From Lachnospira sp900551945 (GTDB taxonomy: Bacteria; Bacillota; Clostridia; Lachnospirales; Lachnospiraceae), in contig DBFCCI010000085.1 in NCBI GenBank assembly GCA_048380335.1, positions 1 through 64,000 on the forward strand: DNA of 64,000 nucleotides, read 5' to 3'. The notes below the pieces were generated by a model. That model was not told the origin of the DNA and made no database searches. It was given only the letters and a program-made list of their open reading frames with translations. The first letter of the stretch is position 1. Each line of letters opens with the position of its first letter. Made by a program: the position numbers and the translations under genes. Shown here in pieces: positions 26,226 through 35,050 of the stretch.

Positions 26226-27482
26226 TTGGATACGGACAGTATCGCACAAATTATTATTATTATCATTTTATTATTATTATCAGCATTTTTCTCATCTGCT
26301 GAAACAGCCTTTACTATGGTCAATAAGATTAAAATTCGTTCTCTTATTGAAGAAGGTAACAAAAGAGCTATTACAGTTGGTAAAGTAATTGACAATTCTG
26401 GTAAAATGCTTAGCGCAATTCTTATTGGAAATAATATTGTCAACATATCTGCATCTTCTCTTATGACAACACTTACAATACACTTATGGGGAAGTTATGC
26501 AACAGGTATTGCTACAGGTATTATGACTGTTCTTGTTCTTATATTTGGTGAAATTACGCCTAAAACTACTGCTACTATTCATGCAGAAAAGTTTGCTCTG
26601 TTTTATGCACCAATTATTTATTTTATTATGAATGTTCTTACACCTGTAATTTTCGTAGTTGATAAGCTTTCTAGTGTAATTCTTAAAGCTCTTCATGTTG
26701 CCCCTAACAGTGGTCATAATAAGATTACTGAAGAAGAATTAAGAACATTTGTTCAAGTAAGTCATGAAGATGGTGTTATTGAGTCTAATGAAAAGAAAAT
26801 TATTAATAATTTATTCGACTTTGGTGACACTGAAGCTAAAGACGTTATGATACCTAGAATAGATATGACTCTTGCTGATGTTAATACTAGCTATGATGAT
26901 ATAATTGAATTATTCAGAGAAACAAAGTATACTAGAATTCCTATTTATGAGGGTAATGCTGACAATGTAATTGGTATTCTTAATATTAAAGACCTTATAC
27001 TTACACCACATGATGATAAGTTTAATATACGCTCTGTTATGAGAAAACCTTTCTTTACATATGAGCATAAGAATACTTCTGAACTTTTTAACGTTATGCA
27101 AAGAAGTTCTCACAGCATTAGTATTGTATTAGACGAATATGGTTCTACAGCAGGCATGATTACTACTGAAGATTTACTTGAGGAAATCGTCGGTGAAATT
27201 CGTGATGAATATGACACTGACGAAACTGACCCATTTATTAAGGTTGGGCCATTATCTTATCTTGTTGATGGTTCTTATAAAATTGATGACCTTAACGACT
27301 CTTTAAATCTTAAGTTTACATCAGAAGATAATGATTCCATTGGAGGTTTCATTATTGAAAAGCTTGACCGTTTTCCTGAAATCGGCGAACAGTTTGATAT
27401 CGACAATATTCACTTTAAAATAGAACGAGCTTCTTCTAATAGAATTGAATTAGTGTTATTAAAATTGCCAGAAGAACCATAA
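26226..27482 (+). CDS. CNNM/CorC-family membrane protein with CBS pair
   Basis: A 418-aa protein. The N-terminal DUF21/CNNM membrane domain covers about residues 1-180 (LLLLSAFFSSAETAF, GNNIVNISASSL). A CBS pair follows (about 195-330, with RIPIYEG and VLDEYGSTAGMIT). A CorC/HlyC C-terminal domain ends the protein. Relatives transport or sense Mg2+ or other divalent ions; many are mis-labelled hemolysins. Translation starts at TTG (26226), with AAAGGAG 9 nt upstream. A 42-nt repeat and a long terminator hairpin follow. Confidence 0.92.
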   Translation: MDTDSIAQIIIIIILLLLSAFFSSAETAFTMVNKIKIRSLIEEGNKRAITVGKVIDNSGKMLSAILIGNNIVNISASSLMTTLTIHLWGSYATGIATGIMTVLVLIFGEITPKTTATIHAEKFALFYAPIIYFIMNVLTPVIFVVDKLSSVILKALHVAPNSGHNKITEEELRTFVQVSHEDGVIESNEKKIINNLFDFGDTEAKDVMIPRIDMTLADVNTSYDDIIELFRETKYTRIPIYEGNADNVIGILNIKDLILTPHDDKFNIRSVMRKPFFTYEHKNTSELFNVMQRSSHSISIVLDEYGSTAGMITTEDLLEEIVGEIRDEYDTDETDPFIKVGPLSYLVDGSYKIDDLNDSLNLKFTSEDNDSIGGFIIEKLDRFPEIGEQFDIDNIHFKIERASSNRIELVLLKLPEEP

Positions 27483-27528
27483 GTGCAATAATTAACATAT
27501 TTTAATCTAAGAAGTTATCATAACAAAC

Positions 27529-27572
27529 TCTTATACAAACGCAGACTTTAATGACTGTTTTCGTAAATAAAA
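27529..27572 (+). repeat. 42-nt interspersed repeat, copy 4
   Basis: TCTTATACAAACGCAGACTT followed by TAATGACTGTTTTCGTAAATA and AAA. It runs directly into the hairpin at 27569, as copy 1 does at 13438. Confidence 0.5.
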
Positions 27573-27648
27573 AGTGGCTGTCGCACTAAAAAAGTTTACA
27601 CAAAATATATTTTTGTATAAATTTTTCTTAGTGCAATAGCCACTTTTA
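27569..27648. terminator. Long convergent terminator hairpin
   Basis: AAAAGTGGCTGTCGCACTAA pairs with TTAGTGCAATAGCCACTTTT, with further inner pairing of TTTACACAAAATATA. It separates the plus-strand CNNM gene from the end of the minus-strand pilus operon and is related to 19589-19695. Confidence 0.85.
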
Positions 27649-27668
27649 TATTTTGATAAATTAAAATC

Positions 27669-28058
27669 TTAAAATGTAACTGACCTTTCACAAGTAACCT
27701 TTCCTTTTTTATTCAGAAAATTATATGAAAAATCTTCTGTAATTTTTATATCAAGTCTTCCTTTATCTAAGTCATAATTAGCTACACTAACTGTTATATT
27801 TCCGTCTGTATTTATTTTTTCATTTAAAGCTTTGCAAAATACATTCATTATTGTATCAATATATTCATTCTTATTAGACGATGTATAATCATATCCTGCA
27901 TATACATCATCTAATATATCAATCGCATAATCTATGGCATTTTCCATACCTGTATTTACTTCATTGTTTCTCATATTCATACTAATAATCACATTATTAA
28001 TTAATATAAATAATAATATCCCAATACACGTTGCGCTTATTGTTATTACACTTCTCAA
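27669..28058 (-). CDS. TadE-like pseudopilin 2
   Basis: A 129-aa protein with a very short basic N-terminus, one membrane helix at residues 6-28 and an outward-facing C-terminal part of about 100 residues. Start is TTG (28058) with GAGG 5 nt upstream; the N-terminus (M)RSVITIS mirrors (M)RSIIEVS of the preceding gene. It is the last gene of the Tad-like operon. Its topology matches TadE/TadF-type pseudopilins or minor pilins; no sequence motif proves this. Confidence 0.72.
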   Translation of the reverse strand: MRSVITISATCIGILLFILINNVIISMNMRNNEVNTGMENAIDYAIDILDDVYAGYDYTSSNKNEYIDTIMNVFCKALNEKINTDGNITVSVANYDLDKGRLDIKITEDFSYNFLNKKGKVTCERSVTF

Positions 28059-28091
28059 AACTACCTCATCTCTTATATTATTTTTTATTAT

Positions 28092-28463
28092 CTAAGCATT
28101 TATAAGTTTTGGAACTCTTACTATTTGTTCATACAAATTTTGCTTTTTTATGTTCATAAAATTACTTCCTATTGTATAATTCATACTCATTTTAAAATAA
28201 TAATAATCATCTGTATCACAATCATATTCATAATTAGCTGACATATTATAATTATTCATATACTTTTGTACTTGCGCAATTGTTGTGCTATCAATTGTAT
28301 TATTATTTTCTACTTTTCCATGTATTTCTATATAATCCCCCACATACTGAACTGTTTCATTTACCTTTGATACCTGCATATTCATTTTTACATAATCAAT
28401 TCCAAGATAACACATTATAGTCACTACAATAAGACAAGCTGATACTTCTATAATACTTCTCAA
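28092..28463 (-). CDS. TadE-like pseudopilin 1
   Basis: A 123-aa protein with N-terminal membrane helix (RSIIEVSACLIVVTIMCYLG) and an external domain rich in Tyr/Asn/Asp. I place the start at TTG 28463, because GAAAGG lies 9 nt upstream and the resulting N-terminus parallels the next gene; the longer frame from TTG 28499 has a weaker AGGT site. Its domain plan is similar to DUF4320-type proteins from Tad-like loci, a comparison from memory. It lies 33 nt before pseudopilin 2. Confidence 0.68.
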   Translation of the reverse strand: MRSIIEVSACLIVVTIMCYLGIDYVKMNMQVSKVNETVQYVGDYIEIHGKVENNNTIDSTTIAQVQKYMNNYNMSANYEYDCDTDDYYYFKMSMNYTIGSNFMNIKKQNLYEQIVRVPKLINA

Positions 28464-28506
28464 AAATATATTCCTTTCTTTTTTATTTATGGCAATCAAA
28501 TAATAA

Positions 28507-28647
28507 TTACCTATACATTATCGAAGCTAACATATTAAAAATGCTATCCTTATACATACTTACACAATGTATTAATATGCCTACTCCTGCACCTATTCCA
28601 ATCACAGTAACTATTGTACTGCCATATTCATTTATTATTTCTTCCAC
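28507..28647 (-). CDS. 46-aa pilin-like ORF with GTG start
   Basis: Encodes (M)EEIINEYG followed by a Gly/Ile/Val-rich membrane helix (STIVTVIGIGAGVGILIHC) and a short amphipathic tail. GAGG lies 5 nt before GTG 28647. The N-terminal IIxEYG matches the two other small ORFs of the locus (28810 and 31744), which argues that it is real. It lies between the 33-aa ORF and pseudopilin 1 in the same orientation. Confidence 0.65.
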   Translation of the reverse strand: MEEIINEYGSTIVTVIGIGAGVGILIHCVSMYKDSIFNMLASIMYR

Positions 28648-28708
28648 ACACACCTCATCTGTCACACAATTATTTAGAATTTAATACCATCAATTAAATT
28701 GCTATTTC

Positions 28709-28810
28709 TTAAGTCACCTTTAATAAAATCATAACAAATACTGTAACAATAACTGTACCAATTGGTATTGCTGTAACGGCTTGTGCATATTCTTCAATTA
28801 TTTTTTCCAT
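28709..28810 (-). CDS. 33-aa pilin-like ORF
   Basis: Encodes MEKIIEEYAQAVTAIPIG followed by a Val/Ile membrane stretch and a Lys near the end. AAAGGGTG lies about 8 nt before ATG. The IIEEYA start matches the paralogues at 28647 and 31744. At 33 aa it is barely more than a pilin-type N-terminal helix; it could be a minor pilin stub or an assembly peptide. Confidence 0.6.
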   Translation of the reverse strand: MEKIIEEYAQAVTAIPIGTVIVTVFVMILLKVT

Positions 28811-28875
28811 ATAATTTTCACCCTTTAATTAAAATTTGATAAGACAATAAAAGTTTTTAAATATAATACCTATAA

Positions 28876-30381
28876 TTATAAATAATTAGATACAACTAAC
28901 ATCATATCTATTGCTATTTTAAATGAAACAAAAACTGTTGGTATATACTCTGCGAATTTCATTGTGCTTATTGTATCTTTATTCTTATCCGCTTCATGCT
29001 TATCCATCAATTCATAATTTCTTTTTATCAAGCTGTTAATTGCATCATCTGCACTTTCTGTTGACAATTCTGACAATGAATACAAAGTTCTTACCATTGA
29101 AGATATATCAAGAATACCAAATCTACTCATAAAGTTATAGTATGGTTCTACATCTGATGGATTACTTTCAATTTCATATATAAATTCTTCTAAAGACTCT
29201 TTTATCACTACAGGGCAAGTATTATAAGTATTTTCTATTGCCATCATAAGTGGTTCTTCTTGAAGATTTATTGCAACATCTCTTAACCAATCTGAAAAAC
29301 CTCTGTACACATCTTCATTTATTCTATTTCTTGCATTTTTTATATTTAACTTTGGAACATACATTATATATACTGCAAATAAAAATAAAACTATTGACCA
29401 CACATATCGTTTTGCTATTAACAAAGCTAATGCAACAACAAGCATTACAACACACACTGGAAACATTTTTCTTTGTATTGTATTTACCTTTGTATGAAAT
29501 GCCACTTTATAATCTTTAATAATCTTATTGTCATCTCTACCCAACTTAACCCAGTCATCATTAAATGCGCATCTTGTATACACATAAAAAATCAAACAAA
29601 GTATAATAAATACTGTTGAACAAATTTGATATGTCAAATTCTTTGTAATATCAAGCTGTATTTCTGATGTATTTTTTAAAATAAATGCAATAATAACTGA
29701 TACACTTGCTAGAAAAAAACTCAAAATTAGTCCAATAGCTAAATTAGTTTTTACTCTTTTTATATCCTGCTGATGTTTATATACATTTTTCACCCAATTA
29801 TCAAAATCCATCAATAATACAGAAAGTGATGTTGAATAACTCCCACCCTTTTTTTCAATGTTAATAAGAAATTTATGCAGTGTGGTTACTCTTGAATTAT
29901 CATACTCATTTTCAATAACACCTAACGCCCTTTCATATACCTTATCTGTATTATCATATTGAAGCTCATCAAGTGCTTTGCCAATACATTCTTTTAAATC
30001 TTTTGAAGCTATTTTATAAGTATCTTCTAACGCTGTACTTATCTTAGGCTGTCTTTGAAATGAATATGCCATCTGATGTATATAAATATCCACATCATTA
30101 AATCTTCTTTGCTTATACTTGTTAGAAAAATAAACTGAAATTAATTTAGGTACACATACTAATCCCGTAAAAATAACAATTGCAATATAAGCAGTATCAA
30201 GTTGATAAAATAATCCTGTTATAAATGTTATAATAATCATTAACACCATAGTTTCAATATGGTATTTTATAGGATATTCATAACCATAAGCTACTACGTT
30301 CTCATTCATATTTTTATAGGAAAAATACGAATATCCTTTCTTTAGCATTTTTTGTATTTCTTTATTACCCCTACCTTTCAT
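28876..30381 (-). CDS. Tad-like platform membrane protein (TadB-TadC fusion)
   Basis: A 501-aa protein with two similar halves. Each half has a pair of membrane helices followed by a cytoplasmic helical T2SSF/GspF-like segment (IHQMAYSFQRQPKISTALEDTY near 105 and FSDWLRDVAINLQEEPLMMAI near 370). Two separate proteins, TadB and TadC, normally provide these halves. The ATG at 30381, with GGTG 6 nt upstream, gives an 11-nt overlap with the ATPase gene, so translation is coupled. Role: inner-membrane platform on which the ATPase works. The fusion reading is inference from length and internal symmetry. Confidence 0.82.
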   Translation of the reverse strand: MKGRGNKEIQKMLKKGYSYFSYKNMNENVVAYGYEYPIKYHIETMVLMIIITFITGLFYQLDTAYIAIVIFTGLVCVPKLISVYFSNKYKQRRFNDVDIYIHQMAYSFQRQPKISTALEDTYKIASKDLKECIGKALDELQYDNTDKVYERALGVIENEYDNSRVTTLHKFLINIEKKGGSYSTSLSVLLMDFDNWVKNVYKHQQDIKRVKTNLAIGLILSFFLASVSVIIAFILKNTSEIQLDITKNLTYQICSTVFIILCLIFYVYTRCAFNDDWVKLGRDDNKIIKDYKVAFHTKVNTIQRKMFPVCVVMLVVALALLIAKRYVWSIVLFLFAVYIMYVPKLNIKNARNRINEDVYRGFSDWLRDVAINLQEEPLMMAIENTYNTCPVVIKESLEEFIYEIESNPSDVEPYYNFMSRFGILDISSMVRTLYSLSELSTESADDAINSLIKRNYELMDKHEADKNKDTISTMKFAEYIPTVFVSFKIAIDMMLVVSNYL

Positions 30382-31402
30382 ACACATCACCAATTCCATA
30401 TTTTTTTAATTTTCCTAGTATCTGTTCTGGAATATTATTTTCTGTAAATTCTCCATTTTCATATATAATGGTACATTTATTAATGCCCTCTTGCCTTGTA
30501 AAGAAACCTACCTGTGTAATTTTTCTTTTTTCATTCTTATCACACTCAACTAATATTCCTAAATCTATGTACTTATAGATACTATTAATAAATCTATCTG
30601 TTACACTTCCTTGTCCTAACATATTATACATTCTGTCAGGTATTCCACTCACATTGTCAAGGTGCATAGTTGTCATACAATATGCCCCCGTAGAAAGACT
30701 GTTTAAAAGGTCAACTACTTCTGGTCCTCTCGACTCAGAAAGCAATACCCAGTCTATATTATGTCTTAACCCCGCCTTTATTATATGTGAATATTGAAAT
30801 TTATCATCAACATAAAACTCAGTACATTTCTTACCCGGATTAATTGTTCTATAATGAATTTCTTGGTTATCTTCATATACACCTACCTTTTCATTATATG
30901 GAATAAAGGTTGACATATACTTAAGTAGTTCCGTCTTTCCAGCATGTGGTTGTCCGCCTATCACACAATTACAATGACCTATTACACAATTTTCAATAAG
31001 ATTAATAAGTTTTTCTGGCGCATATTTTGTATTAATTATTTCAGCTCTGCCAAACCTTAACCTTTTAGGAATTTTTCTTATTGAAATGCTTTTCTTTGAA
31101 CACCTAGACTCATGCCATATTGATATACGAAATTCATCAGTATTAGCTTCTAACACAGGAAATGTTCTGTTAAATGGTACTTTCATAATATTAGCTAACC
31201 TTATTGAAAGATTTTCAATATATTCTTGGCTTAATATTTTGTCAGATAAATAGCACCCTTTTGTAAGGTCACTTATCCAAAGATTATATCCGTCCCATTC
31301 TATATCAGTAATATTATCATTGTTAATCTCACTCTCAAGCTCAACAAATAAAGTATGTTTATTCATTTCAATAAGAGTATTTAAACTTATATTTTCATTC
31401 AA
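30371..31402 (-). CDS. CpaF/TadA-family secretion ATPase
   Basis: Hexameric motor of Tad/type IV pilus assembly, 343 aa. Motifs are Walker A GGQPHAGKTELL near residue 175, Asp box YEDNQEIHYR near 205, Walker B-like DWVLLSESRGPEVVDLL near 245, and His box TTMHLDNVSGIPDRM near 270. The N-terminal domain is short compared with CpaF proteins of 450 aa and more. A GAGAAG site is 8 nt before ATG. It starts 168 nt after the pilin stop; the gap contains a stem-loop. Confidence 0.9.
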   Translation of the reverse strand: MNENISLNTLIEMNKHTLFVELESEINNDNITDIEWDGYNLWISDLTKGCYLSDKILSQEYIENLSIRLANIMKVPFNRTFPVLEANTDEFRISIWHESRCSKKSISIRKIPKRLRFGRAEIINTKYAPEKLINLIENCVIGHCNCVIGGQPHAGKTELLKYMSTFIPYNEKVGVYEDNQEIHYRTINPGKKCTEFYVDDKFQYSHIIKAGLRHNIDWVLLSESRGPEVVDLLNSLSTGAYCMTTMHLDNVSGIPDRMYNMLGQGSVTDRFINSIYKYIDLGILVECDKNEKRKITQVGFFTRQEGINKCTIIYENGEFTENNIPEQILGKLKKYGIGDVYER

Positions 31403-31510
31403 TAAACTTCTCTCTTTCTATTATTCTTAAATTACTCATTAATGTTAATATTTATAATATTAAATAAATATCACAATTAACTTTATTGCTTTTAAGCACA
31501 CTACTTTGAT

Positions 31511-31540
31511 TTATCAGAAGGAGCTTGCCCCTTCTGATAA
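31511..31540. terminator. Stem-loop between pilin and ATPase genes
   Basis: TTATCAGAAGG pairs with CCTTCTGATAA around an 8-nt loop. On the minus strand no T run follows; on the plus strand it is followed by GAGCAATTTTTT. In the pilin transcript it could stabilise or partly end the mRNA so that pilin exceeds ATPase, but this is inference. Confidence 0.5.
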
Positions 31541-31570
31541 GAGCAATTTTTTATAATTCTTAATAAAAAC

Positions 31571-31744
31571 TTACTTATTAGTGCCGAATTGGTCACTTAT
31601 CTTACTTTCATATTCAAGACTATTTACTGCATCTGTTGTCTTTTCATTAACCGTTCCAACAACTACAACAGTCAACAACACAGCCGCCAACACTCCTGCA
31701 AGTGCCACAACCACCTTACCATAATGTTCAATAATATCGCTCAT
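31571..31744 (-). CDS. 57-aa probable major pilin of the Tad-like locus
   Basis: Encodes MSDIIEHYG followed by a strongly hydrophobic helix (KVVVALAGVLAAVLLTVVVV) and a polar tail of about 27 residues. AGGAGG lies 6 nt before ATG, the strongest site of the operon. A promoter sits at 31809-31837. The shape and first-gene position match Flp-type pilins, but the usual long leader and the GxxxxEY pattern are replaced by a short IIEHYG segment. Confidence 0.75.
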   Translation of the reverse strand: MSDIIEHYGKVVVALAGVLAAVLLTVVVVGTVNEKTTDAVNSLEYESKISDQFGTNK

Positions 31745-32162
31745 AAAGCACCTCCTAAAATCATAAAAATTATTTTTAAAAATCGGGAAAAATTTGAAAT
31801 GTATACATTTATAATAGACACAGCATTGCGCTGTAAATTGAAAGATATCTTGTGTATGTATATTAACACACTACATACTATTTGTAAAGTATATTTTTAT
31901 ATTTTTAAAAATATTTTCTCACAAACAATATACAACAACTAATAACACAAATCTATATAATAATCACTTAAAATTTTCATACACTGATTTTAATGAATAA
32001 CTCAAAATAAAAAATCATTATCAATTTAACAAAAAGACAAAATGGCAGTATTTTTATAATAAATCATTAAAGTCTACCCATTACTTAATATAATTTACAA
32101 CTTAAATCTCCCCCAAATCAAATAAATTGTAGTAAACTTAAAATTATGTCATAAAAGTAAAT
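31745..32162. other. AT-rich gap upstream of the pilus operon
   Basis: Contains the pilin promoter (31809-31837) and otherwise only AT-rich DNA; I see no gene or conserved element until the palindrome at 32163. Confidence 0.5.
31809..31837 (-). promoter_or_regulatory. Predicted promoter of the pilus operon
   Basis: On the minus strand TTTACA (31832-31837) is followed by a 17-nt spacer and TTATAA (31809-31814). The leader to the pilin ATG is about 60 nt. No operator was recognised. Confidence 0.55.
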
Positions 32163-32380
32163 AGAAGAATGTGAGTGATTTTATAGTCTATGGTAAAAGC
32201 TTAGTAGTTCTTAGATATGCTGTATAAAATCAGTGATTATCGCACATGGAGGTGCGATAAAGCAATCAGCGACACGATGTCGCATTGATTGCGGTCACGT
32301 CTGTTTTAATTATATAAATCAGCATATCTTAGAAATACTTAGCTTTTATCCATCAACTATAAAATCACTCACATTCTTCT
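32163..32380. repeat. 218-nt branched palindrome after murF
   Basis: A 25-bp perfect outer stem joins 32163-32187 and 32356-32380. A long imperfect inner stem follows (GGTAAAAGCTTAG... against ...CTTAGCTTTTATCC). Two apical hairpins close the structure: ATCGCAC/GTGCGAT at 32239-32258 and GCAATCA-GCGACA/TGTCGC-TGATTGC at 32262-32292. It begins 12 nt after the murF stop. Single copy in this window; no similarity seen to family 1 palindromes. It may act as murF terminator, structured RNA or mobile palindrome. Confidence 0.85.
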
Positions 32381-32392
32381 CTTGCTACATAA

Positions 32393-33796
32393 CTACAATT
32401 TCTTTAAAGCCTCAATCACCTTAGGAAACTCCATTCCATGTGATGCCTTAACAAGAATATTATCACCTTTTTTAATAACATTAGCTAAATCACTAATAAG
32501 CTCATCTCTTGTATCATAAGCATGAACTTCACACTCATGCGCCTTATAATGATTGTCAATATAATCAATAGTACCTTCAGCAAGTTGCTTTGCAAGTCCT
32601 CCAGCAGTTAAAAGCACATCAATACTCTTAGTTCCAAGATATTCGCCAACGTCAAAATGAAGTTGCTTTTCATTTTTTCCAAGCTCAAACATATCGCCAA
32701 GAATACATACCTTTCTACCAATGGCAGTATCAATTACATCAATTGAAGCCTTCATTGAAACAGGATTAGCATTATAACAGTCATCAATTATAAGTAAACC
32801 ATTTTCCTTAATAATATGATTACGACCTGCTAATGTTTCCATGCTTTCAATTCCCTGTCTTATCTGCCATGAGGTAAGACCAAGAACTGCACCAACGGCT
32901 GCAGCTGCGCAAGCATTGTATAACATATGATGCCCAGCAATAGGTATTTTAATATCAAATTCACTCACATTATCAGAAGCTTTAACACCATGAAGTGTAC
33001 AACTTGTTCCTTCAAGTCCCAAATTCTTTATATTATCAGCATATACACCGTCTTTATAATTAACGCCAAAGAACACTGGTTCTTTTCCATATACTTCATT
33101 AATAGTAATAAGCTTATCATCATCACCATTTAACACAACAGTTCCATTCTTATTCATTGACTTAAATATCTCAGTCTTAGCCTGCAATATTCCATCTCTT
33201 GTCTTTAAATTTTCGAGATGGCAAAGACCAATATTAGTAATAACACATATATCTGGCTTTGCAATTTTAGTAAGCCTTGTCATTTCACCGAAATCACTAA
33301 TTCCCATTTCAAGTACTGCTATTTCATCGTCTTGTGTAAGTCTAAATACAGTTAATGGAAGCCCTATTTCATTATTAAAATTACCTTGAGTTTTTAATAC
33401 CTTATATTTTTGCGAAAGAACTGCCGCAATAGTTTCTTTTGTACTCGTCTTTCCAACACTTCCTGTTATTCCTACTACCTTAACATCAAGATTACTTCTG
33501 TACAATTCAGCAAGGTCTTTTAAAGCTTGTAAAGATGAGTCAACTTTAATATATGGTCTTGTTTCATTTTCAAGTACATTTTCTGATATACAACAAAGTG
33601 CGCCATTGTCAAAACATTGACTTATATAATTGTGTCCGTCACTTCGCTCTCCCTTTATTGCAATAAACATTCCGTCTTTTTCAATATTTCTACTATCTGT
33701 TGTAATTGCACTTACTTCTTTTTCAAAGAATTGTTTATCTCCATAATATGTACCATTACAAACGGCTGTCATAGCCTTTATCGTCATGCCTTTCAT
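32393..33796 (-). CDS. murF: UDP-N-acetylmuramoyl-tripeptide--D-alanyl-D-alanine ligase
   Basis: Adds D-Ala-D-Ala to the peptidoglycan precursor. The 467-aa protein has the Mur ligase ATP loop GITGSVGKTSTKE near residue 108, the central-domain EMGISDFGEM and the C-terminal DDCYNANP and LGDMFELG motifs, which are typical of MurF. AAAGGA lies 10 nt before ATG. It follows ddl by 20 nt, so the ligase making D-Ala-D-Ala and the enzyme using it share a transcript. Confidence 0.97.
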   Translation of the reverse strand: MKGMTIKAMTAVCNGTYYGDKQFFEKEVSAITTDSRNIEKDGMFIAIKGERSDGHNYISQCFDNGALCCISENVLENETRPYIKVDSSLQALKDLAELYRSNLDVKVVGITGSVGKTSTKETIAAVLSQKYKVLKTQGNFNNEIGLPLTVFRLTQDDEIAVLEMGISDFGEMTRLTKIAKPDICVITNIGLCHLENLKTRDGILQAKTEIFKSMNKNGTVVLNGDDDKLITINEVYGKEPVFFGVNYKDGVYADNIKNLGLEGTSCTLHGVKASDNVSEFDIKIPIAGHHMLYNACAAAAVGAVLGLTSWQIRQGIESMETLAGRNHIIKENGLLIIDDCYNANPVSMKASIDVIDTAIGRKVCILGDMFELGKNEKQLHFDVGEYLGTKSIDVLLTAGGLAKQLAEGTIDYIDNHYKAHECEVHAYDTRDELISDLANVIKKGDNILVKASHGMEFPKVIEALKKL

Positions 33797-33816
33797 AATA
33801 AAAAATCCTTTAATTC

Positions 33817-34851
33817 TTAATTATATTTCTTTAAGGAAACATCTATAAGTTGTTGTGTAAGCTCATCGTAAGACATACCCATTGCCTGTGCTTCAATTGG
33901 AATAAGGCTGTTAGGTGTCATTCCTGGAAGAGTATTAATTTCAAGACAGTATATATTATTGTCTTTATCTAATAACTGGTCAACTCTTGCATAAGAAGTA
34001 ACACCAACTGCTTCGCAAGCTTTCTCTGCCCATCTTTGCATTTTCTTTGTTATATCATCAGGTATTCGTGCTGGACTAATATGTTCAGAAGCTCCATCTT
34101 TGTATTTATTTTCATAATCATAGAAGCCCTTAAGAGGAACTATCTCTACAACAGGAAGTGCCTTTCCATCAACTACTGCAACAGAAAATTCTCTACCATT
34201 GACATATTCTTCAACAAGTATGTTATCTTCATAAGTAAATGCTTCTTCAACTGCTGCATTAAAATCTTCTTCACTTTGCACTATAGAAACACCAACACTT
34301 GAACCGCCACAACAAGGCTTTACTACACATGGAAATGGTACATATTCAAGCTTATGACCTTTCTTTAATGCAACGCCCTTTGGCATTGGCACTCCTTCTG
34401 AAACAAGCACTTTCTTTGTAAGCTCCTTATCCATTGAAATTGCACTACTAAGATATCCTGTACCTGTGTATTTAATTCCTAACAAATCAAATGTTCCTTG
34501 TATCTTGCCATCTTCTCCATTAGCACCATGTAATCCCATAAATACTATATCTGCTGCTTTGCAATACTCTAATACTGAGTTGCCAAAAAATGGCTCTCCA
34601 TTTTCAAGTCTTTCCTTAATAAGTGCTGGAATATCTGCTGTCCTAGCTTTAAGTTCTTCTTCAACTTTATCAAAGTCATTATCTTCATTAAAGAACTCAT
34701 CACTTGACTTATACTTATCTGTACCTAAAAATACATCTATCAAATTAACATTATGACCATTTCTTTTAAGTGACTTTGCTACATTAACGCTAGTCACAAT
34801 TGATACATCACGTTCTGTACTTGTTCCACCTGCTAATACTACGATATTCAT
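33817..34851 (-). CDS. ddl: D-alanine--D-alanine ligase
   Basis: ATP-grasp enzyme joining two D-Ala residues for peptidoglycan. The 344-aa protein has GGTSTERDVS near the start, GLHGANGEDG near 95, VEEYVNGREFSV near 225, and EINTLPGMTPNSLIP near 310. The ATG at 34851 is preceded by AAAGGAG; the longer frame to 34905 lacks a site. It forms a two-gene unit with murF. Confidence 0.96.
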   Translation of the reverse strand: MNIVVLAGGTSTERDVSIVTSVNVAKSLKRNGHNVNLIDVFLGTDKYKSSDEFFNEDNDFDKVEEELKARTADIPALIKERLENGEPFFGNSVLEYCKAADIVFMGLHGANGEDGKIQGTFDLLGIKYTGTGYLSSAISMDKELTKKVLVSEGVPMPKGVALKKGHKLEYVPFPCVVKPCCGGSSVGVSIVQSEEDFNAAVEEAFTYEDNILVEEYVNGREFSVAVVDGKALPVVEIVPLKGFYDYENKYKDGASEHISPARIPDDITKKMQRWAEKACEAVGVTSYARVDQLLDKDNNIYCLEINTLPGMTPNSLIPIEAQAMGMSYDELTQQLIDVSLKKYN

Positions 34852-35050
34852 AAAATAAACTCCTTTTGTCTTACATAATCGCAAATCATTGATATTACTA
34901 CTCACAATTATAATAATGAATATTAAGATTACAGCCTATTTTTTAATTTATAATTCTGTAATCAATATGTTAAACTAATGTGTAAATAGTAAAGTATCGA
35001 CCACTAATATACCACTTTAATTATATTAATGCAATCTTTTAAAAAGACTC

